From: Isoperla grammatica
Lineage: Eukaryota; Arthropoda; Insecta; Plecoptera; Perlodidae
Direction of reading: 5' to 3'
DNA: 64,000 bases
NCBI GenBank assembly: GCA_945910005.1
Contig: OX246740.1
Coordinates: 53,908,638 to 53,972,637, forward strand
Part shown: piece after piece, positions 22,668 to 33,980 of the stretch
Layout: each line of letters starts with the position of its first letter
How positions within the stretch are numbered: position 1 is the first letter of the stretch
The notes under the pieces: model-generated
Told to the model about the DNA's origin: nothing
The model's database searches: none
The model's input: the letters and a program-made list of their open reading frames with translations, nothing else
Made by a program: the position numbers and the translations under genes

Positions 22668-23018
22668 ATGTCTTTGCAGCGTTGCCAAGTATATTGGAGG
22701 TTGGCAATACTTTGTCAATGAATATTAAAAACGAGTTTTTTGTTTCCTTGGCTTTGTAAATCAATTTAGATTTGTATCCATTATAAAGTCTATAATTTGT
22801 GAATGTGTTGTGGTGTAATTAAAGCCAAAAGCGAGATAAGAAGTTGACTACTATTTGGAGTTTTGTTGAACTAATTTCGTTTTTAGGGATTGGCTATTCT
22901 GCAGTCAAACTAGTGTCTAGAATCATGCCATTATAAATAACTGCATTTTCGTGTAAATACTGGATTTTAAAATAGTATTCTTACTTGATGACTGAATATA
23001 TTTTACATTTTATAGTAA

Positions 23019-23791
23019 TTAAGCGAGCGAAGCGAGCGTTTCCACTTGACTCTTATGGCACTTCATTCTGTTTTTTTTTTTGTTTGTTTGTTTGTTTTTT
23101 TTTTTGTTTTTTTGTTTTTTTTTTTGTGATTTATGTCCGTCGATAGCGGTCGAACGGAAAGTCCGATCAACTTGAAATTTGGACCATCCACAAGCCTCGA
23201 TGTGGATTGAAGGTGTATAGTTTTGAGGCAAAATCGTTCGAAAAGTTACAAAGTTACACCATAGTTACTGCAAAATATTTTTTTGAAACAAAATGGCGGC
23301 AAAATGTGAGATGGCCATATTTTTTTAAACTTTTTTCCGGTCACGAATATGTTCATGTTTTGACGATACGATAAATATTGGCAAAGTTACACAAAAGTTA
23401 CTCGAAAATATATTTCTGAAACGCAGTAACGGCAAAATGTGAGGTGGCTATCTTGTAGTAAATTTTTGTCCGGTTACGAATATACTAATGTAAACGCGAT
23501 CCAATACGTATTAGAGGCAGAAATTACATTTCTATTGCTGTCAATAAGTGTTAGTAACGGTGGCGGACCGTGTTGAAAACATGACAGCGAAAATTCTTAG
23601 CAACGCACATTGCACTGCATCCAACAATGTCGGGAAGTATAATAGCTTTGGAAATTAGAAAAATTTTTGCAATGCGCATTCTTAAATTGTTGTCCATTGT
23701 TGTTCGTATTAGCATTGAAACTTTTCGCCAGAAAGTTCGTAGATATTGACGCGCTCGCTTATCAACGCGTCAAACAGAGCGTTTTCCTAGT
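23019..23791 (+). mobile_element. Helentron-like element, copy 3
   Basis: Same 5' end (TT|AAGCGAGCGAAGCGAGCG), poly-T/TTTG tract, GTCCGTCGATAGCGGTCGAA segment and 3' hairpin plus CCTAG|T as the copies at 13973 and 14892, but more diverged in the middle. Target nucleotides are again T on both sides. Confidence 0.6.
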
Positions 23792-23960
23792 TTAACATAA
23801 TAATTGTCAAAGAAATAATTATTTGTGATTTTAAACAAATATTAAAATCAGTGCTTGAAACTGGTAGTTTGATCAATGCAACGACTTTAAAGAGTTTTAG
23901 AAAGTAACATACTGTCATAATGACAATATAATTTTAATTTACTTGTAATTCATTAATTTT

Positions 23961-24307
23961 CATACTAACTAAATAGAAATACCAATATTCTGTAATTAGT
24001 GGACGAATAGAAAGTGCTCACAAATTTCCTAAATATATGTTAAAATATTAGTACATATTAGAAAAATGTTTCATGACGATTAATGAATTCACTGATGTTA
24101 AGGAATTAATGAAATATCGTTCGCTGTGAGTTGACGAGGAGGCCACACTGCATCTCAGAAGTTCATAATTTCCTTAAAATTACCAAGTTCATTTGATTTT
24201 GTGATACATTTTTTCTAATTGTAATATTTTAATATATATTTCGGTCATTTGTGAGTAATTTCTATCCGTCCACTAATTACAGGATATTGGTATTTTTAGT
24301 TACTATG
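23961..24307. mobile_element. Foldback MITE with ~100-bp inverted repeats
   Basis: CATACTAACTAAATAGAAAT and CCAATATTCTGTAATTAGTG on the left face CACTAATTACAGGATATTGG and the terminal AGTTACTATG on the right. About 347 bp in total, non-coding. Confidence 0.7.
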
Positions 24308-25031
24308 CTATTTAATTAATTAATACCATTCGTCTCGATTAGCCTCGTTGCAAAAATATGGGACGTTTGACCCCAAATATCATCATCGTTAATTAATAAC
24401 ATGTTAATTACAATTATAAATAAATTAAAATTATATATTCATGATGCCAGTATATTACTTAAAATAACTGTAACAATTTATTTTGATATCTCTTGTGGTA
24501 TTGTGGTGTAACACTCACTAACCCGGATGAGTTTACGTTAAAAAAAACTAATAATAATAATAATAATAATCTAGCTCAGTCGGTATTGTGGTTTTAATGT
24601 GTTGCTTATTTCAAGAGATAACTACATACATTTTCTGTCAAGATGATGTGTAGAATCTCGGAGTATGCAGCTGTTCCTTCAAGGTATTTTTGTAGCGACG
24701 TCAGTGCACTGAAATACTCGATGATTTCTTCCTTGAACTTCCACACGTATCTCGATGATGGATTTCACGATTAGCCACACACACGAAAACCAACTTTCTA
24801 TATTGAATTAGATTTTAAAACATCATCCAAGAACACACAGACTTTCCACCACCTCTGCCGTTGCTAGGTCCCCGCCTATCACTCTCTTTAGTTACCAAAA
24901 TCAACAACTTGAAACTAACAATGAAACACACAGCCTTCTAAACTAACAATGAAACAGCCTTCTCAAAGTTCCTTCTCCAACTTATGATTATCAACGCCCT
25001 CTATGTTGCAATCAACGCACTCTATGTTACA
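24308..25031. other. No gene seen; short (AAT)n tract
   Basis: Contains an (AAT)n microsatellite at about 24549-24570 and otherwise unrecognised sequence. Confidence 0.35.
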
Positions 25032-25532
25032 GTGGTTAAAAAATTCAAAAGATCGGGAATTGCAAAAACGTGCGATTTTTAGGCGGTTTGTTTTTGTATA
25101 GAGCTCTGTAGTGACAAATATATGTCATAAAACACTTTACCAGAGTTTAAAACGATTCTCAAAAGAACGTTTTAATTTATGGTGATTTGATTTTTCTCAA
25201 TGTGGCGTACTTACTTGTTTGCGATGTTCCCAAGTCGAGGGACACACCTTTTTGAATTCGATATTAAGATCCAACTTTTTTAGTAACAACCAATCACCAC
25301 TCGATACGTCACAAACTGTTGATAAACATTAAACCTTAAACGCTAAACGTTAGCCTTAGTAATCGTTGTGAACGCATTTTAACAGCTACTACAGCAGCGC
25401 AGCTCAACGTTGGAAGAAATGTGATGATGTCAATTGTCTGTTTGTCTTCTGTTTGTATGTACATGTATGTCTGTCTGTCTATAGAAGGCCATGGCGGTGA
25501 TGGGGTAATACAATATCATCGATCAAATTAAG

Positions 25533-26157
25533 AGGAAAGACTACAGCCAATATCAAAACCCCGAGAAATTAACGTATTTGGTAATATCCCAATAACGCCA
25601 CACAATATCAAAAAAGTGACAAATACTCTTATTTTATTCTTGTGAGAGCTCAATACTGTATGAAAAAGATTTGTTAGTTTACAATAACTATAATTGTTAA
25701 TTAGCAAATAAATTAACAATTACAATTACTTCAAACTATCAAATCCTTTCCATATGAAAGATTTGATAGTTTACAATAATTATAATTGTTAATTATCAAA
25801 TAAATTAACAATTGCAATTACTACAAACTATCAAATCCTTTCCATATGAAAGATTTGTTAGTTTACAATAATTATAATTGTTAATTAGCAAATAAATCAA
25901 CAATTACAATTACAACAAACCATCAAATCCTTTCCATATGAAAGATTTGTTAGTTTACAATAATTATAATTGTTATTGTAAACTAACTAATTAATTAACA
26001 ATTACAACTACAATATTACTTCTTTTTCATACGGTATTGAGCTCTCACGAATCCAAAATGAAGAGTGTTTGTCACTTTTACGATATTGTGTGCCGTTATT
26101 GGGATGACCAATATTATGTTCATTTCGCGGGGTTTTAATTTTGGCTGTAGTCCTTCT
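25533..26157. mobile_element. Long-TIR element with internal ~91-bp tandem repeats
   Basis: TIRs of about 130 bp: GACTACAGCCAATATCAAAACC and GAGAGCTCAATACTGTATG on the left, with their complements CATACGGTATTGAGCTCTC and GGGGTTTTAATTTTGGCTGTAG on the right. Between them a unit containing CCATATGAAAGATTTG and AATTATAATTGTTAATTA is repeated three to four times. A relative with different internal DNA lies at 49140-49881. Confidence 0.75.
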
Positions 26158-26189
26158 GTTCACTCTAATATTGAAACGCATGAAATTGC

Positions 26190-26464
26190 AGTTTTTAATC
26201 ATATCTCTAGAATGTTACTTTAGATCGAAATAGTGAAATCGGGCTCACTCAATATGGGTGCATACTGTTTGAAGGAACTTATGATACAATTAGTATGACT
26301 TATTGTAAATTTCCTTTCCACTTTTCTAAAAATGTGTAATATACAAAAGTTTAACTTCGAAATTGAATCATTGACCTCTGAAAGTATCAACATTATTTTT
26401 CTCTTAATTTTTCAGCCGCTGGTACCGCAATAATGCTTCTCTAATCCACTTCCCGTCGAACTGT

Positions 26465-26495
<31 letters not shown>

Positions 26496-26990
26496 CGCAA
26501 AGGTGATCAACATTTTTCATTGCGATTTACGAACATACCTTGGCCTGCAATCTAAAGTGCATTCAGTTGCATTATCTTTTTTGGTTTGTTGTTTATCTTT
26601 GTTTTAATCTACCGGTACGGCGAGTGTATTTGTACCGGTTATTCAAAACAATGATAAACAATGTACCCTTAAAGATAATGCAACCGAATGTACTTTAGAC
26701 TGTAGGCCAAAGTATGTTCTCGAACCAAAACATAATTTGTTTATCAGGATCCGTATTTTTGTATAAAGCTTATTGCGACATGAGTTGTATTAGAGAACCA
26801 TTATTGCCGGTAACGGCGACTGAAAATTTGAGAACAAAATAATTTTGGTTCTCTCAGAGGTCAATGATACAATTTCAATGTAAAACTTTTGAATGTTACG
26901 CATATTTTATAAAAAATGTGATAATACGATAAGTTTGAAGAACCACGATTTCGATTTGGTGATAATTGAGATATTATTTACGAACTGTTA
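26190..26990. mobile_element. Nested foldback structure, inner MITE 26529-26720
   Basis: The inner palindrome has GAACATACCTTGGCCTGCA facing GTAGGCCAAAGTATGTTC and GTTGCATTATCTTT facing AAAGATAATGCAAC. An outer inverted pair (TTGACCTCTGA near 26370 and TCAGAGGTCAA near 26850, with GATCGAAAT and ATTTCGATT further out) encloses it, suggesting one MITE inside another. A run of about 26 A lies at 26470-26495. Confidence 0.6.
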
Positions 26991-27132
26991 TTCCTCATGC
27001 TTTTAATATTGGCGACAATCTTTCCCCTTAAATGGTGGAGGTATCAACTTAAATATTAACATAAGAACATTACTAAAATCAAATCTTAAAACGCTACACA
27101 ACAAAACAGGAACACAATCACACAGTAAACAG

Positions 27133-27296
27133 CGATATATAGTTGTTCCCATGCAACCTTACTCATACTTTCGTCATGGACGGGTGATTGTGACCAACCA
27201 GCGAGCCTTTATATCAAATACTATCACTGTTGGTCACTTATCACTCGTCGATGACAAACGCATAGGTAAAGTTGCTTCTGAACAACTATAGATCGA
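27133..27296. mobile_element. Short foldback MITE
   Basis: CGATATATAGTTGTTCCCATG and GACCAACCAG on the left face CTGTTGGTCAC and GAACAACTATAGATCG on the right. About 164 bp and wholly palindromic. Confidence 0.6.
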
Positions 27297-27457
27297 ATAA
27301 ACCATACTATAAAAACTAACTATATAAAATATTTAAACTAAACATCCATATAAATAAATAAAATAAACTATATATAAATATATAAACTAACTATAGATCG
27401 GCTAAACAGTATCATGCATCTTATACTATGTACATTGATTGAAGATGAATCAAGACC

Positions 27458-27458
<1 letters not shown>

Positions 27459-27507
<49 letters not shown>
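27459..27507 (+). repeat. (TATC)n microsatellite
   Basis: About 12 uninterrupted TATC units, followed by an A run at 27598-27622. Confidence 0.95.
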
Positions 27508-27508
<1 letters not shown>

Positions 27509-27649
27509 ATAAAACCCTCACTAAACATTCTTCTCTCAGACAAAAATGCAACAAAAAGAAATTGTCCGTCAAATTGCGTTTTATTCTCATTTTTCTAAAA
27601 AAAAAAAAAAAAAAAAAAAAAACAATAGGGTGTTAAAATAGAAGGCGCT

Positions 27650-28080
27650 TTTTCTATATTGCCAGAGGAGTAGCTATATATAGTCGCTAAGGAGAAAGCT
27701 ACGAGTTCGATATCGAAGTCATAGGAAAGCGGCTTAAAGAGAGGCGGGGAGGAGTTGGGGGGGGGGGGGGGGGTGATCCCTTCAGTAATGTTATATTGTT
27801 GAACGTTACCAAATTATGATGTTTCCACTGATATCTAGGCTTAAGCCCTCAGTACAATTGTCCGCATCGTAATCGTAATCGCGATCGGGATCGCAATCGT
27901 ACATTTTCCCATTGCAAATCATTATGGCATTACGATTTAGGTCCGGTTTCACCAACGTATTTAAATCGAAAATTAGCTTGATCGGTGCCATCACCAACTT
28001 TTCATAAATAAATAATCTTTCATCCAGTGAAAATATTGTATTTTGTTACATTTCAGAATTTAGTAATTAATAATAGTCCA
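27650..28080. other. No gene seen; G run and fragment of a shared MITE end
   Basis: A run of about 15 G lies near 27758-27772. The sequence at 27935-27990 (GGTTTCACCAACGTATTTAAATCG, GCTTGATCGG) is the reverse complement of 33070-33125, showing a shared element end. No gene. Confidence 0.45.
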
Positions 28081-30223
28081 AGAGCCAGCAACATAAAAGC
28101 TCCCCTCATAAGGTACATATGTTTTGACTATTGGAATAGGAGCGGAAAAACTACTCTACTAACAAAACGCGCGTCTTACTCCTCAACGTGGGGGCTTTTA
28201 GGCCCCACAGGGGGCCAAATAAGCCGAAAAAAGGCCCAAGGTTCCCCTCATAAGGTACATGGATGGAGTAAACGCCATTTTGTAGAGATAAGTGTCCCAA
28301 ATAGGAATTCGAAGAGTAAGACGGGATATTAGGGGGCGTTTACCGATCAGACGCCATTTTACCTAAAAAGGGCCATTTTTTATTTCGCACATGCATACGC
28401 TTAAATACTCAAATCATATCCGGAAATGTCTCGAGACGTAGAAAAACATACATTTTAAAGAAATTTTGGGTTATTGTCCTCGCCAGACGCCCTCAAAAGC
28501 GGCCCAAAAAGGCCAAGGTTCCCCTCATAAGGTACATGAGTGGAGTAAACGCCATTTTGTAGAGATAAGTGTCCCAAATACGAATTCGAAGAGTAAGACG
28601 GGATATTAGGGGGCGTTTACCGATCAGACGCCATTTTGTCCAAAAAGGGCCACTTTTTATTTTCACACGTGCACAGTGGTTAATTTGTAAGGAAAAAGGT
28701 GGGTATACGCATCATAGTTTCATGTAACAATGTGCTCATGATAACAATTGATTTCTCGGAAGGAAATTGACCCCCCCCCCCCCCCCCGCCCCCCCATCCC
28801 GCTTACCAATTCAGCTTTTGGGCTCGTAATCTGGAATTGGGTTTGTAGTTTTGGGTTGGATTTGATACAATTTTACTCGTCCTCAAAAACCAATCGTTAA
28901 TTTAACTGTACTGTAAGTTTACCATTAAATGATTAAAAGCAGATACATATATTATGAAATATCAGTTATTGAAGTAGTCAGTAATTTTATGTGTCAACTG
29001 GTAATAATTCATTTCCAAGAGGAACAACCTAACAATAGCAGAAATGTTTACAGGCGCGTATGAACACTTTTCTAAGTGGGGGGGAGGGGAAGAATTGTGA
29101 GCGCGAAGCGCGAACAGGTTCTGGGGTCTGGGGCAGAGCCCCAGCCGCCGGGGGACTATCGCCGAAGGCGAAAAATTTGTGTGCTAATTTAGTTATTTCT
29201 TGATTTTTTAGGCTTAAATAAATATTTCTTGAGGGCCTTAACCCGCCTCTTCCCTAATTACGCCACTGACCTCACCGCATACCTTCTGGCACTCATTCGC
29301 TTTCATTTTGCAAACAAAAAGCAAAGGAAATGTATCTTGTGAGGAAGACTCGTGGCTATCTCCGGGGCGTAGGGTCGCCTGTGTTTTTGCAATTATTCAC
29401 TGGTGACATAAGAAATTTAGTTGGGGAATGTTTACCCAACGGGGAGCTAAAAAATTTACAAAAATCGTTTTCCCTGGTTGACCTTATCGCTGAAGGCGAA
29501 ATTTTTTTTGCTATATTTGTTATTTCTCGATGTTTAGGCTTAAATAAATATGTCTTGAGGGTGTGATGTGACTGGGTGTCTAAAATTCAGTGGGTCGCAG
29601 AAAAAGTGGGGGGTTGGGGAATCTCCCCCCATTCCCCCCCCCCCCCCTCTTCCTACGCACCTGAATGTTTATCCGTTGTATTTATTTTTATGACAAGNNN
29701 NNNNNNNNNNNNNNNNNNNNNNNNNNNNNNNNNNNNNNNNNNNNNNNNNNNNNNNNNNNNNNNNNNNNNNNNNNNNNNNNNNNNNNNNNNNNNNNNNNNN
29801 NNNNNNNNNNNNNNNNNNNNNNNNNNNNNNNNNNNNNNNNNNNNNNNNNNNNNNNNNNNNNNNNNNNNNNNNNNNNNNNNNNNNNNNNNNNNNNNNNTTT
29901 AAGCGCATGCATGTGTGAAAATAAAAAATGGCCCTTTTTGGGTAAAATGGCGTCTGATCGGTAAACGCCCCCTAATATCCCGTCTTACTCTTCGAATTCC
30001 TATTTGGGACACTTATCTCTACAAAATGGCGTTTACTCCATCCATGTACCTTATGAGGGGAACCTTGGGCCTTTTTTCGGCTTTTTTGGCCCCCTGTGGG
30101 GCCTAAAAGCCCCCACGTTGAGGAGTAAGACGCACGTTTTGTTAGTAGAGTAGTTTTTCCGCTCCTATTTCAAAAGTCAAAACATATGTACCTTATGAGG
30201 GGAGCTTTTATGTTGCTGGCTCT
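28081..30223. mobile_element. Long-TIR element (~320-bp inverted repeats) spanning the assembly gap
   Basis: The left arm 28081-28403 starts AGAGCCAGCAACATAAAAGC and the right arm from about 29898 to 30223 ends GCTTTTATGTTGCTGGCTCT. The arms are near-identical reverse complements. A second direct copy of the inner half of the left arm occurs at 28502-28674. The interior contains C/G runs (28771-28797), a GAGCGCGAAGCGCGAA phrase and the 200-N gap. No transposase is visible outside the gap. Confidence 0.75.
29698..29897. other. Assembly gap (200 N)
   Basis: Exactly 200 undetermined bases, probably a placeholder of arbitrary length. The gap ends at the inner edge of an inverted-repeat arm, which may have caused the assembly break. 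Confidence 0.99.
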
Positions 30224-30623
30224 CCGTCTATAAGCGTCAGTTTTAGAGTAGATATAAAATAGCCTAACATTATTGATGGTATTTACACTCAACAATGAAA
30301 TATGTTCATAATTCATACAATGATTCATATTCTAAAGTTTGCTACTTATTGTTACTTTGTTGCAACGTTCATTTGTTCTTGTAAGTAAACATGAAATCAA
30401 AACAAAGACTCGACAGAAAAATCGAATATCCATTGTTGTACTGATTTGAATCAAATATTACAAACTAGGGAAGATGTTTCATCGCCGTGTTAAAATATCT
30501 GCGCGAGTTTTGTCGAAAATTTGAAGTCTCACCACTAGTTCGAATTCTGACCGGAAGGAGCGCTAGCTCAGCACGTTTGAACTTCGTTGCCGTCTGGCGG
30601 GATATATTTGAACTCGGTTCTGG
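30224..30623. other. No gene seen
   Basis: No supported gene or repeat border in this 400-bp stretch. Confidence 0.3.
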
Positions 30624-30848
30624 CATCTCAAAAACTATCTAGAACCTTTTGTATGAGTATCATCACGGTCTTCTAAATCTTCAATGACAACAATACACAA
30701 CAATTAAAACTCAGTTTTCAAGTGTTATATCAAGGTTCATTGATGCATACAAGATCGTCATCTACTAACCTTGATTTTCTATTTATAAGATTTAGAGGAC
30801 CGTGATGATAATCATACAAAGGGTCCTAGATAGTTTTTGAAATGGTCT
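30624..30848 (+). mobile_element. MITE of the AGACCATTTC family, copy 2
   Basis: Shares GTATGAGTATCATCACGG, TTCATTGATGCATACAAG and GGGTCCTAGATAGTTTTTG with 3266-3522. The right end TTTTTGAAATGGTCT is intact, the left end degenerate (CATCTCAAAAACTATCTAG). Confidence 0.7.
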
Positions 30849-31289
30849 GAGCAAGTTCTTGCGGTGAGAATTCGAACTACACGTCGGACTTAGAAAATTT
30901 CGCTCAGACACGCACAGACGAATGTGGAATATGCATCCTTTTTTTTTTTAGCATTTTACTAGATTAGGATTAACTTCCTGAATACAAAAATATTCTATTT
31001 CGATGACATAGAATGAAGTTTCATTTATAAAAACGAGCTGAAAGTTTCTTATTTATGGCGGGAAAAACGGGGCATACGTCACTTTCCATGTATCAGCAAT
31101 CAACCAATCATAAAATGATAAATAAAATAACGCTTATTTGGAAATAATCATACCCAAAATCATATAAAATCGAATTAATGTCTAGTTCGCCTAATAATTA
31201 ATTTCGAAGCCCAATTACTATAAAAACAATAATACCAAACCTATTTTCATAGAATATCAGTAAATATTGGGTGTTGTTATTCATATAAA

Positions 31290-31395
31290 GGCTGGTTCAC
31301 ACAGATTTTTAAGACATAATGCATAAGGTTTTAAGACGTTGTTTTAAAAACAATGAAAACAACGTCTTAAAACTAAAACTTTGTGTGAACGCCAG
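31290..31395. mobile_element. Tiny MITE with a perfect internal hairpin
   Basis: Ends GGCTGGTTCACACA and TGTGTGAACGCCAG are inverted. Inside, TTTTAAGACGTTGTTTT and AAAACAACGTCTTAAAA pair perfectly over 17 bp around a 10-base loop. About 106 bp, non-coding. Confidence 0.7.
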
Positions 31396-31587
31396 TACGT
31401 GTTTCCTATGATCCAACTTTACGACTACGCGTTACATATAAGCCCTTAAGCAGACTTAACAACGGCTTGAGTAAAAATTTTGACAAGGTTAGCTTGATAA
31501 CCTTGAAAATTTGATTGTTTCGTCTAGGAGGCGGTGGCAAAGTCATTCATATAAGCAGTGATTTTCATGGATTGTGACGTTACATAA

Positions 31588-32384
31588 GGCCATATCACAT
31601 TAGGTTCCGAACTGACAATTACAATCGTAGATTCGAGCTTACGATTGGCGGCGCATGCGCAGTAGCTCAGTTCAGCCAGTCTACGGTTGCAATCTTTTTA
31701 TAGACCGAGCTCTAAAATAAGATTGTGAATCGTAGATCCGAGTCACGTGAACCAATCAGGAAGGAGAACGGTTAAATACGTATTGCGCTCTGTCACAACA
31801 TAACCTCAAGCAACAACTAGTTTAATGGAAACAAAGAGCCAATAACTTCAATTATATATTTGTTTGTGATTAGTTATTATCATTGAATTTATTCCCTAGT
31901 TGAACGATTTAAGGATTGTCAGCTGGTCAAGTGTGATTGGATAATTGTAGATTGCGATTGCAATAGGGAGCTTGCAATAACGTCATTTCCGGTATCGCAC
32001 GGTAGCCATACTGAGGTACTCTGTAAACATTTGTTTACGTTCTTCCGACACTGCATTGTTGCAATATTGTAGATGTCCTTTGACTGACACATCAACTGTT
32101 TTCAAACAAAGGTTCCGTATTATGACTGAAAACAAAATAAGAACGCGTAAACTCTGTTTGAAGACAATCATTTGCATGTGTTATCATTTTCTTGAATTTT
32201 TACCTGCATACATCAATCTATACGGCTTGAAACTGTGATATTTCTGGATAACCTATGTGTCTTCTATTGACAGAACAAATGTAAACAAGCAATGTGTACC
32301 TCATAATGGCCGCCACGTGACGTCTATTGAAAGCTACCTATTGGCGACTCCAGTCTACGATTCCAATGAAAGTGTGATATGGGC
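31588..32384. mobile_element. TIR element with ends GGCCATATCACA
   Basis: GGCCATATCACATTAGG near the left end faces AGTGTGATATGGGC at the right, and CAATCGTAGATTCGAG faces AGTCTACGATTCC. The element is about 797 bp, non-coding, and may contain a further insertion in its middle. Flanks are TAA and TAT, so a 3-bp target duplication is possible but imperfect. Confidence 0.55.
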
Positions 32385-33151
32385 TATAGAGGACTCAAAA
32401 CTAACATAGATAGCGCTGCTAAGCAACCTCCTTTCAGCGCCATTGATGAATGATAACAATACAACAACAATGAAAATTGACAGCTAGACCACTCCTAATA
32501 GAAGTTTATTTTCTTGCCACCAGAATGCGTCTTGTGTATTTTGAGTGCTCTATACCGTTTAAAAATAATAGTGCGGGAAACAGATAATCAAAATATTTGA
32601 TCATTTATAATGAGTTAATTTTAAAACTTTTAAATTAGGTTTGTGATGTCCTTAGATGAATAACAATATATTCCACGTACTTTCAGAGCTGTGGAAAATT
32701 CATGCACATTCCCTATTCCCCTATGGATGAACTATCTTCCCTAGTTTGTAATCTTTGTTTGAATACAAAGCATGGATTTCTTTTGAGATAATAAACTTCG
32801 GTCATGGTCTTCTTTATGCATTTTACGTAAGGATCCAATAATGCAAAACAAATGACTAAAACGTGTCAGACATTTATTGCCAATCTGAAAGAACTTTGTT
32901 GGTGACGTACTGAATACATTTTTTCGTTTTTCATGAAAATTAGTTTAAATACCAGTAATAACAGCATGATATTTTATAGCTACTCATAGCTGATACTAAT
33001 TAATTACTCAATTCTGGAATACAACCACATGCAATGTTTTCAATACATGCAAAATTATTTGTTTATGTAAAGTTGATGACGGCGCCGATCAAGCCAATCT
33101 CCGATTTAAATACTTTGGTGAAACCGGGCTTTAGTTGTTACTATTGCTACG
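32385..33151. other. No gene seen
   Basis: No convincing reading frame. The last 80 bp (GGCGCCGATCAAGCC to GGTGAAACCGGGC) match, inverted, 27930-27990. Confidence 0.35.
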
Positions 33152-33296
33152 TTTACAGCTACGCGTTGCGAGCGAAGCGAGGGCGCGAGCTCCAATCAGC
33201 GGCCGAGTTTCAAGCAAAGAAGTTAATAGTTTCACGCAAACTCGGCCACTGATTGGAGCTCGCGCCTTCGCTTCGCTCGCAACGCGTAGCTGTAAA
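33152..33296. mobile_element. Palindromic MITE, 59-bp arms
   Basis: Arms 33152-33210 and 33238-33296 are near-perfect reverse complements (TTTACAGCTACGCGTTGCG facing CGCAACGCGTAGCTGTAAA) with a 27-bp spacer. It sits 10 bp downstream of the donor of the candidate exon at 33307-33403, within the presumed intron. Confidence 0.8.
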
Positions 33297-33306
33297 TCGA
33301 CTTTAC

Positions 33307-33403
33307 CTCTTTCACGTTTTCCAAAGACTTTATTACTTATAGCACCGTCAAACAACTTGGTTCTTGAGGCACCACCGAACTTCTTTGGAATCCGCTTCAC
33401 CAT
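33307..33403 (-). CDS. Candidate first coding exon of an unidentified gene
   Basis: On the minus strand an ATG at 33403 opens 32 codons rich in basic residues (start MVKRIPKKFGGASRTK, end KVFGKRER). It is followed by GAG|GTAAAG, an acceptable splice donor, leaving one base for the next codon. Codon composition looks more like real coding DNA than the surrounding AT-rich frames, and a MITE lies just inside the presumed intron. I do not recognise the protein family and cannot find the next exon, which would lie below 33300. The call rests only on start codon, composition and donor, so chance is possible. Confidence 0.35.
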
Positions 33404-33613
33404 TTTAACTGAGGTCGTAACTCATTGTTTATATTGTCGCTAAAAATATGACCAAGCTAAAATTATCCTTGACCTGTCTTCTGTGATGGAAGGAGATAAG
33501 GATCTAGCATGGCTGTTGGTAGTTCGGTTTTGATTCTGCTTTATAAATAACAACTTTGCTACATTCAGAGGTTTTGTTCGTGTTCAGCTTTTCGTTACTT
33601 TTTGTTGGTTGCG

Positions 33614-33980
33614 AAGGCGGCTGATTGTGAATCAGGCTATGCGGTCAGTGTTGAGAGGTAGGGGAAGTGTCCGTTCTTCTGGTGGAAGAGAGTGTATGAA
33701 GGCGGCTGGCGTGAATCAGGCTATGCGGTCAGTGTTGATACGTTGAGAGGTAGGGGAAGTGTCCGTTCTTCTGGTGGCAGAGAGTGTATGAAGGCGGCTG
33801 ACGTGAATCAGGCTATGCGGTCAGTGTTGATACGTTGAGAGGTAGGGGAAGTGTCCGTTCTTCTGGTGGCAGAGAGTGTATGAAGGCGGCTGACGTGAAT
33901 CAGGCTATGCGATTGCGGTCAGTGTTGATACGTTGAGAGGTAGGGGAAGTGTCCGTTCTTCTGGTGGGAGAGAGTGTATG
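33614..33980 (+). repeat. Tandem repeat, four ~92-bp units
   Basis: Units start AAGGCGGCTG at 33614, 33699, 33791 and 33883 and carry GTGAATCAGGCTATGCGGTC and GAGGTAGGGGAAGTGTCCG. Lengths vary (85, 92, 92, about 97) through small indels. It lies upstream of the candidate exon on that gene's 5' side. Confidence 0.9.

Larger units (their letters stand above)
20858..25260. mobile_element. Composite 4.4-kb unit with 227-229-bp terminal inverted repeats
   Basis: The left arm 20858-21084 and right arm 25032-25260 are inverted. ATTCAAAAAGGTGTCCCTCG faces CGAGGGACACACC.TTTTTGAAT, and TTGCAATTCCCGATCTTTCG faces AAAAGATCGGGAATTGCAA. The interior contains a Helentron-like copy and two TIR elements. No transposase is seen, so the unit may be a large non-autonomous element or two solo arms. 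No clear target duplication is visible. Confidence 0.5.

Noticed and set aside
28674..29268. Possible hAT element with CAGTGG and CCACTG ends inside the long-TIR element
   Set aside because: End similarity is weak and the 8 bases flanking the two ends do not match, so an insertion is not supported.
29576..29964. Frames of 74-108 codons containing X residues
   Set aside because: Created by the 200-N assembly gap.
31983..32238. 60-64-codon frames on both strands
   Set aside because: They overlap each other within a TIR element and contain palindromic DNA, giving mirror-like proteins.
33131..33443. 102- and 90-codon frames across the palindrome at 33152-33296
   Set aside because: The similar protein strings on both strands result from the inverted repeat; only the 5' part of the minus-strand frame (33307-33403) was kept as a separate exon candidate.
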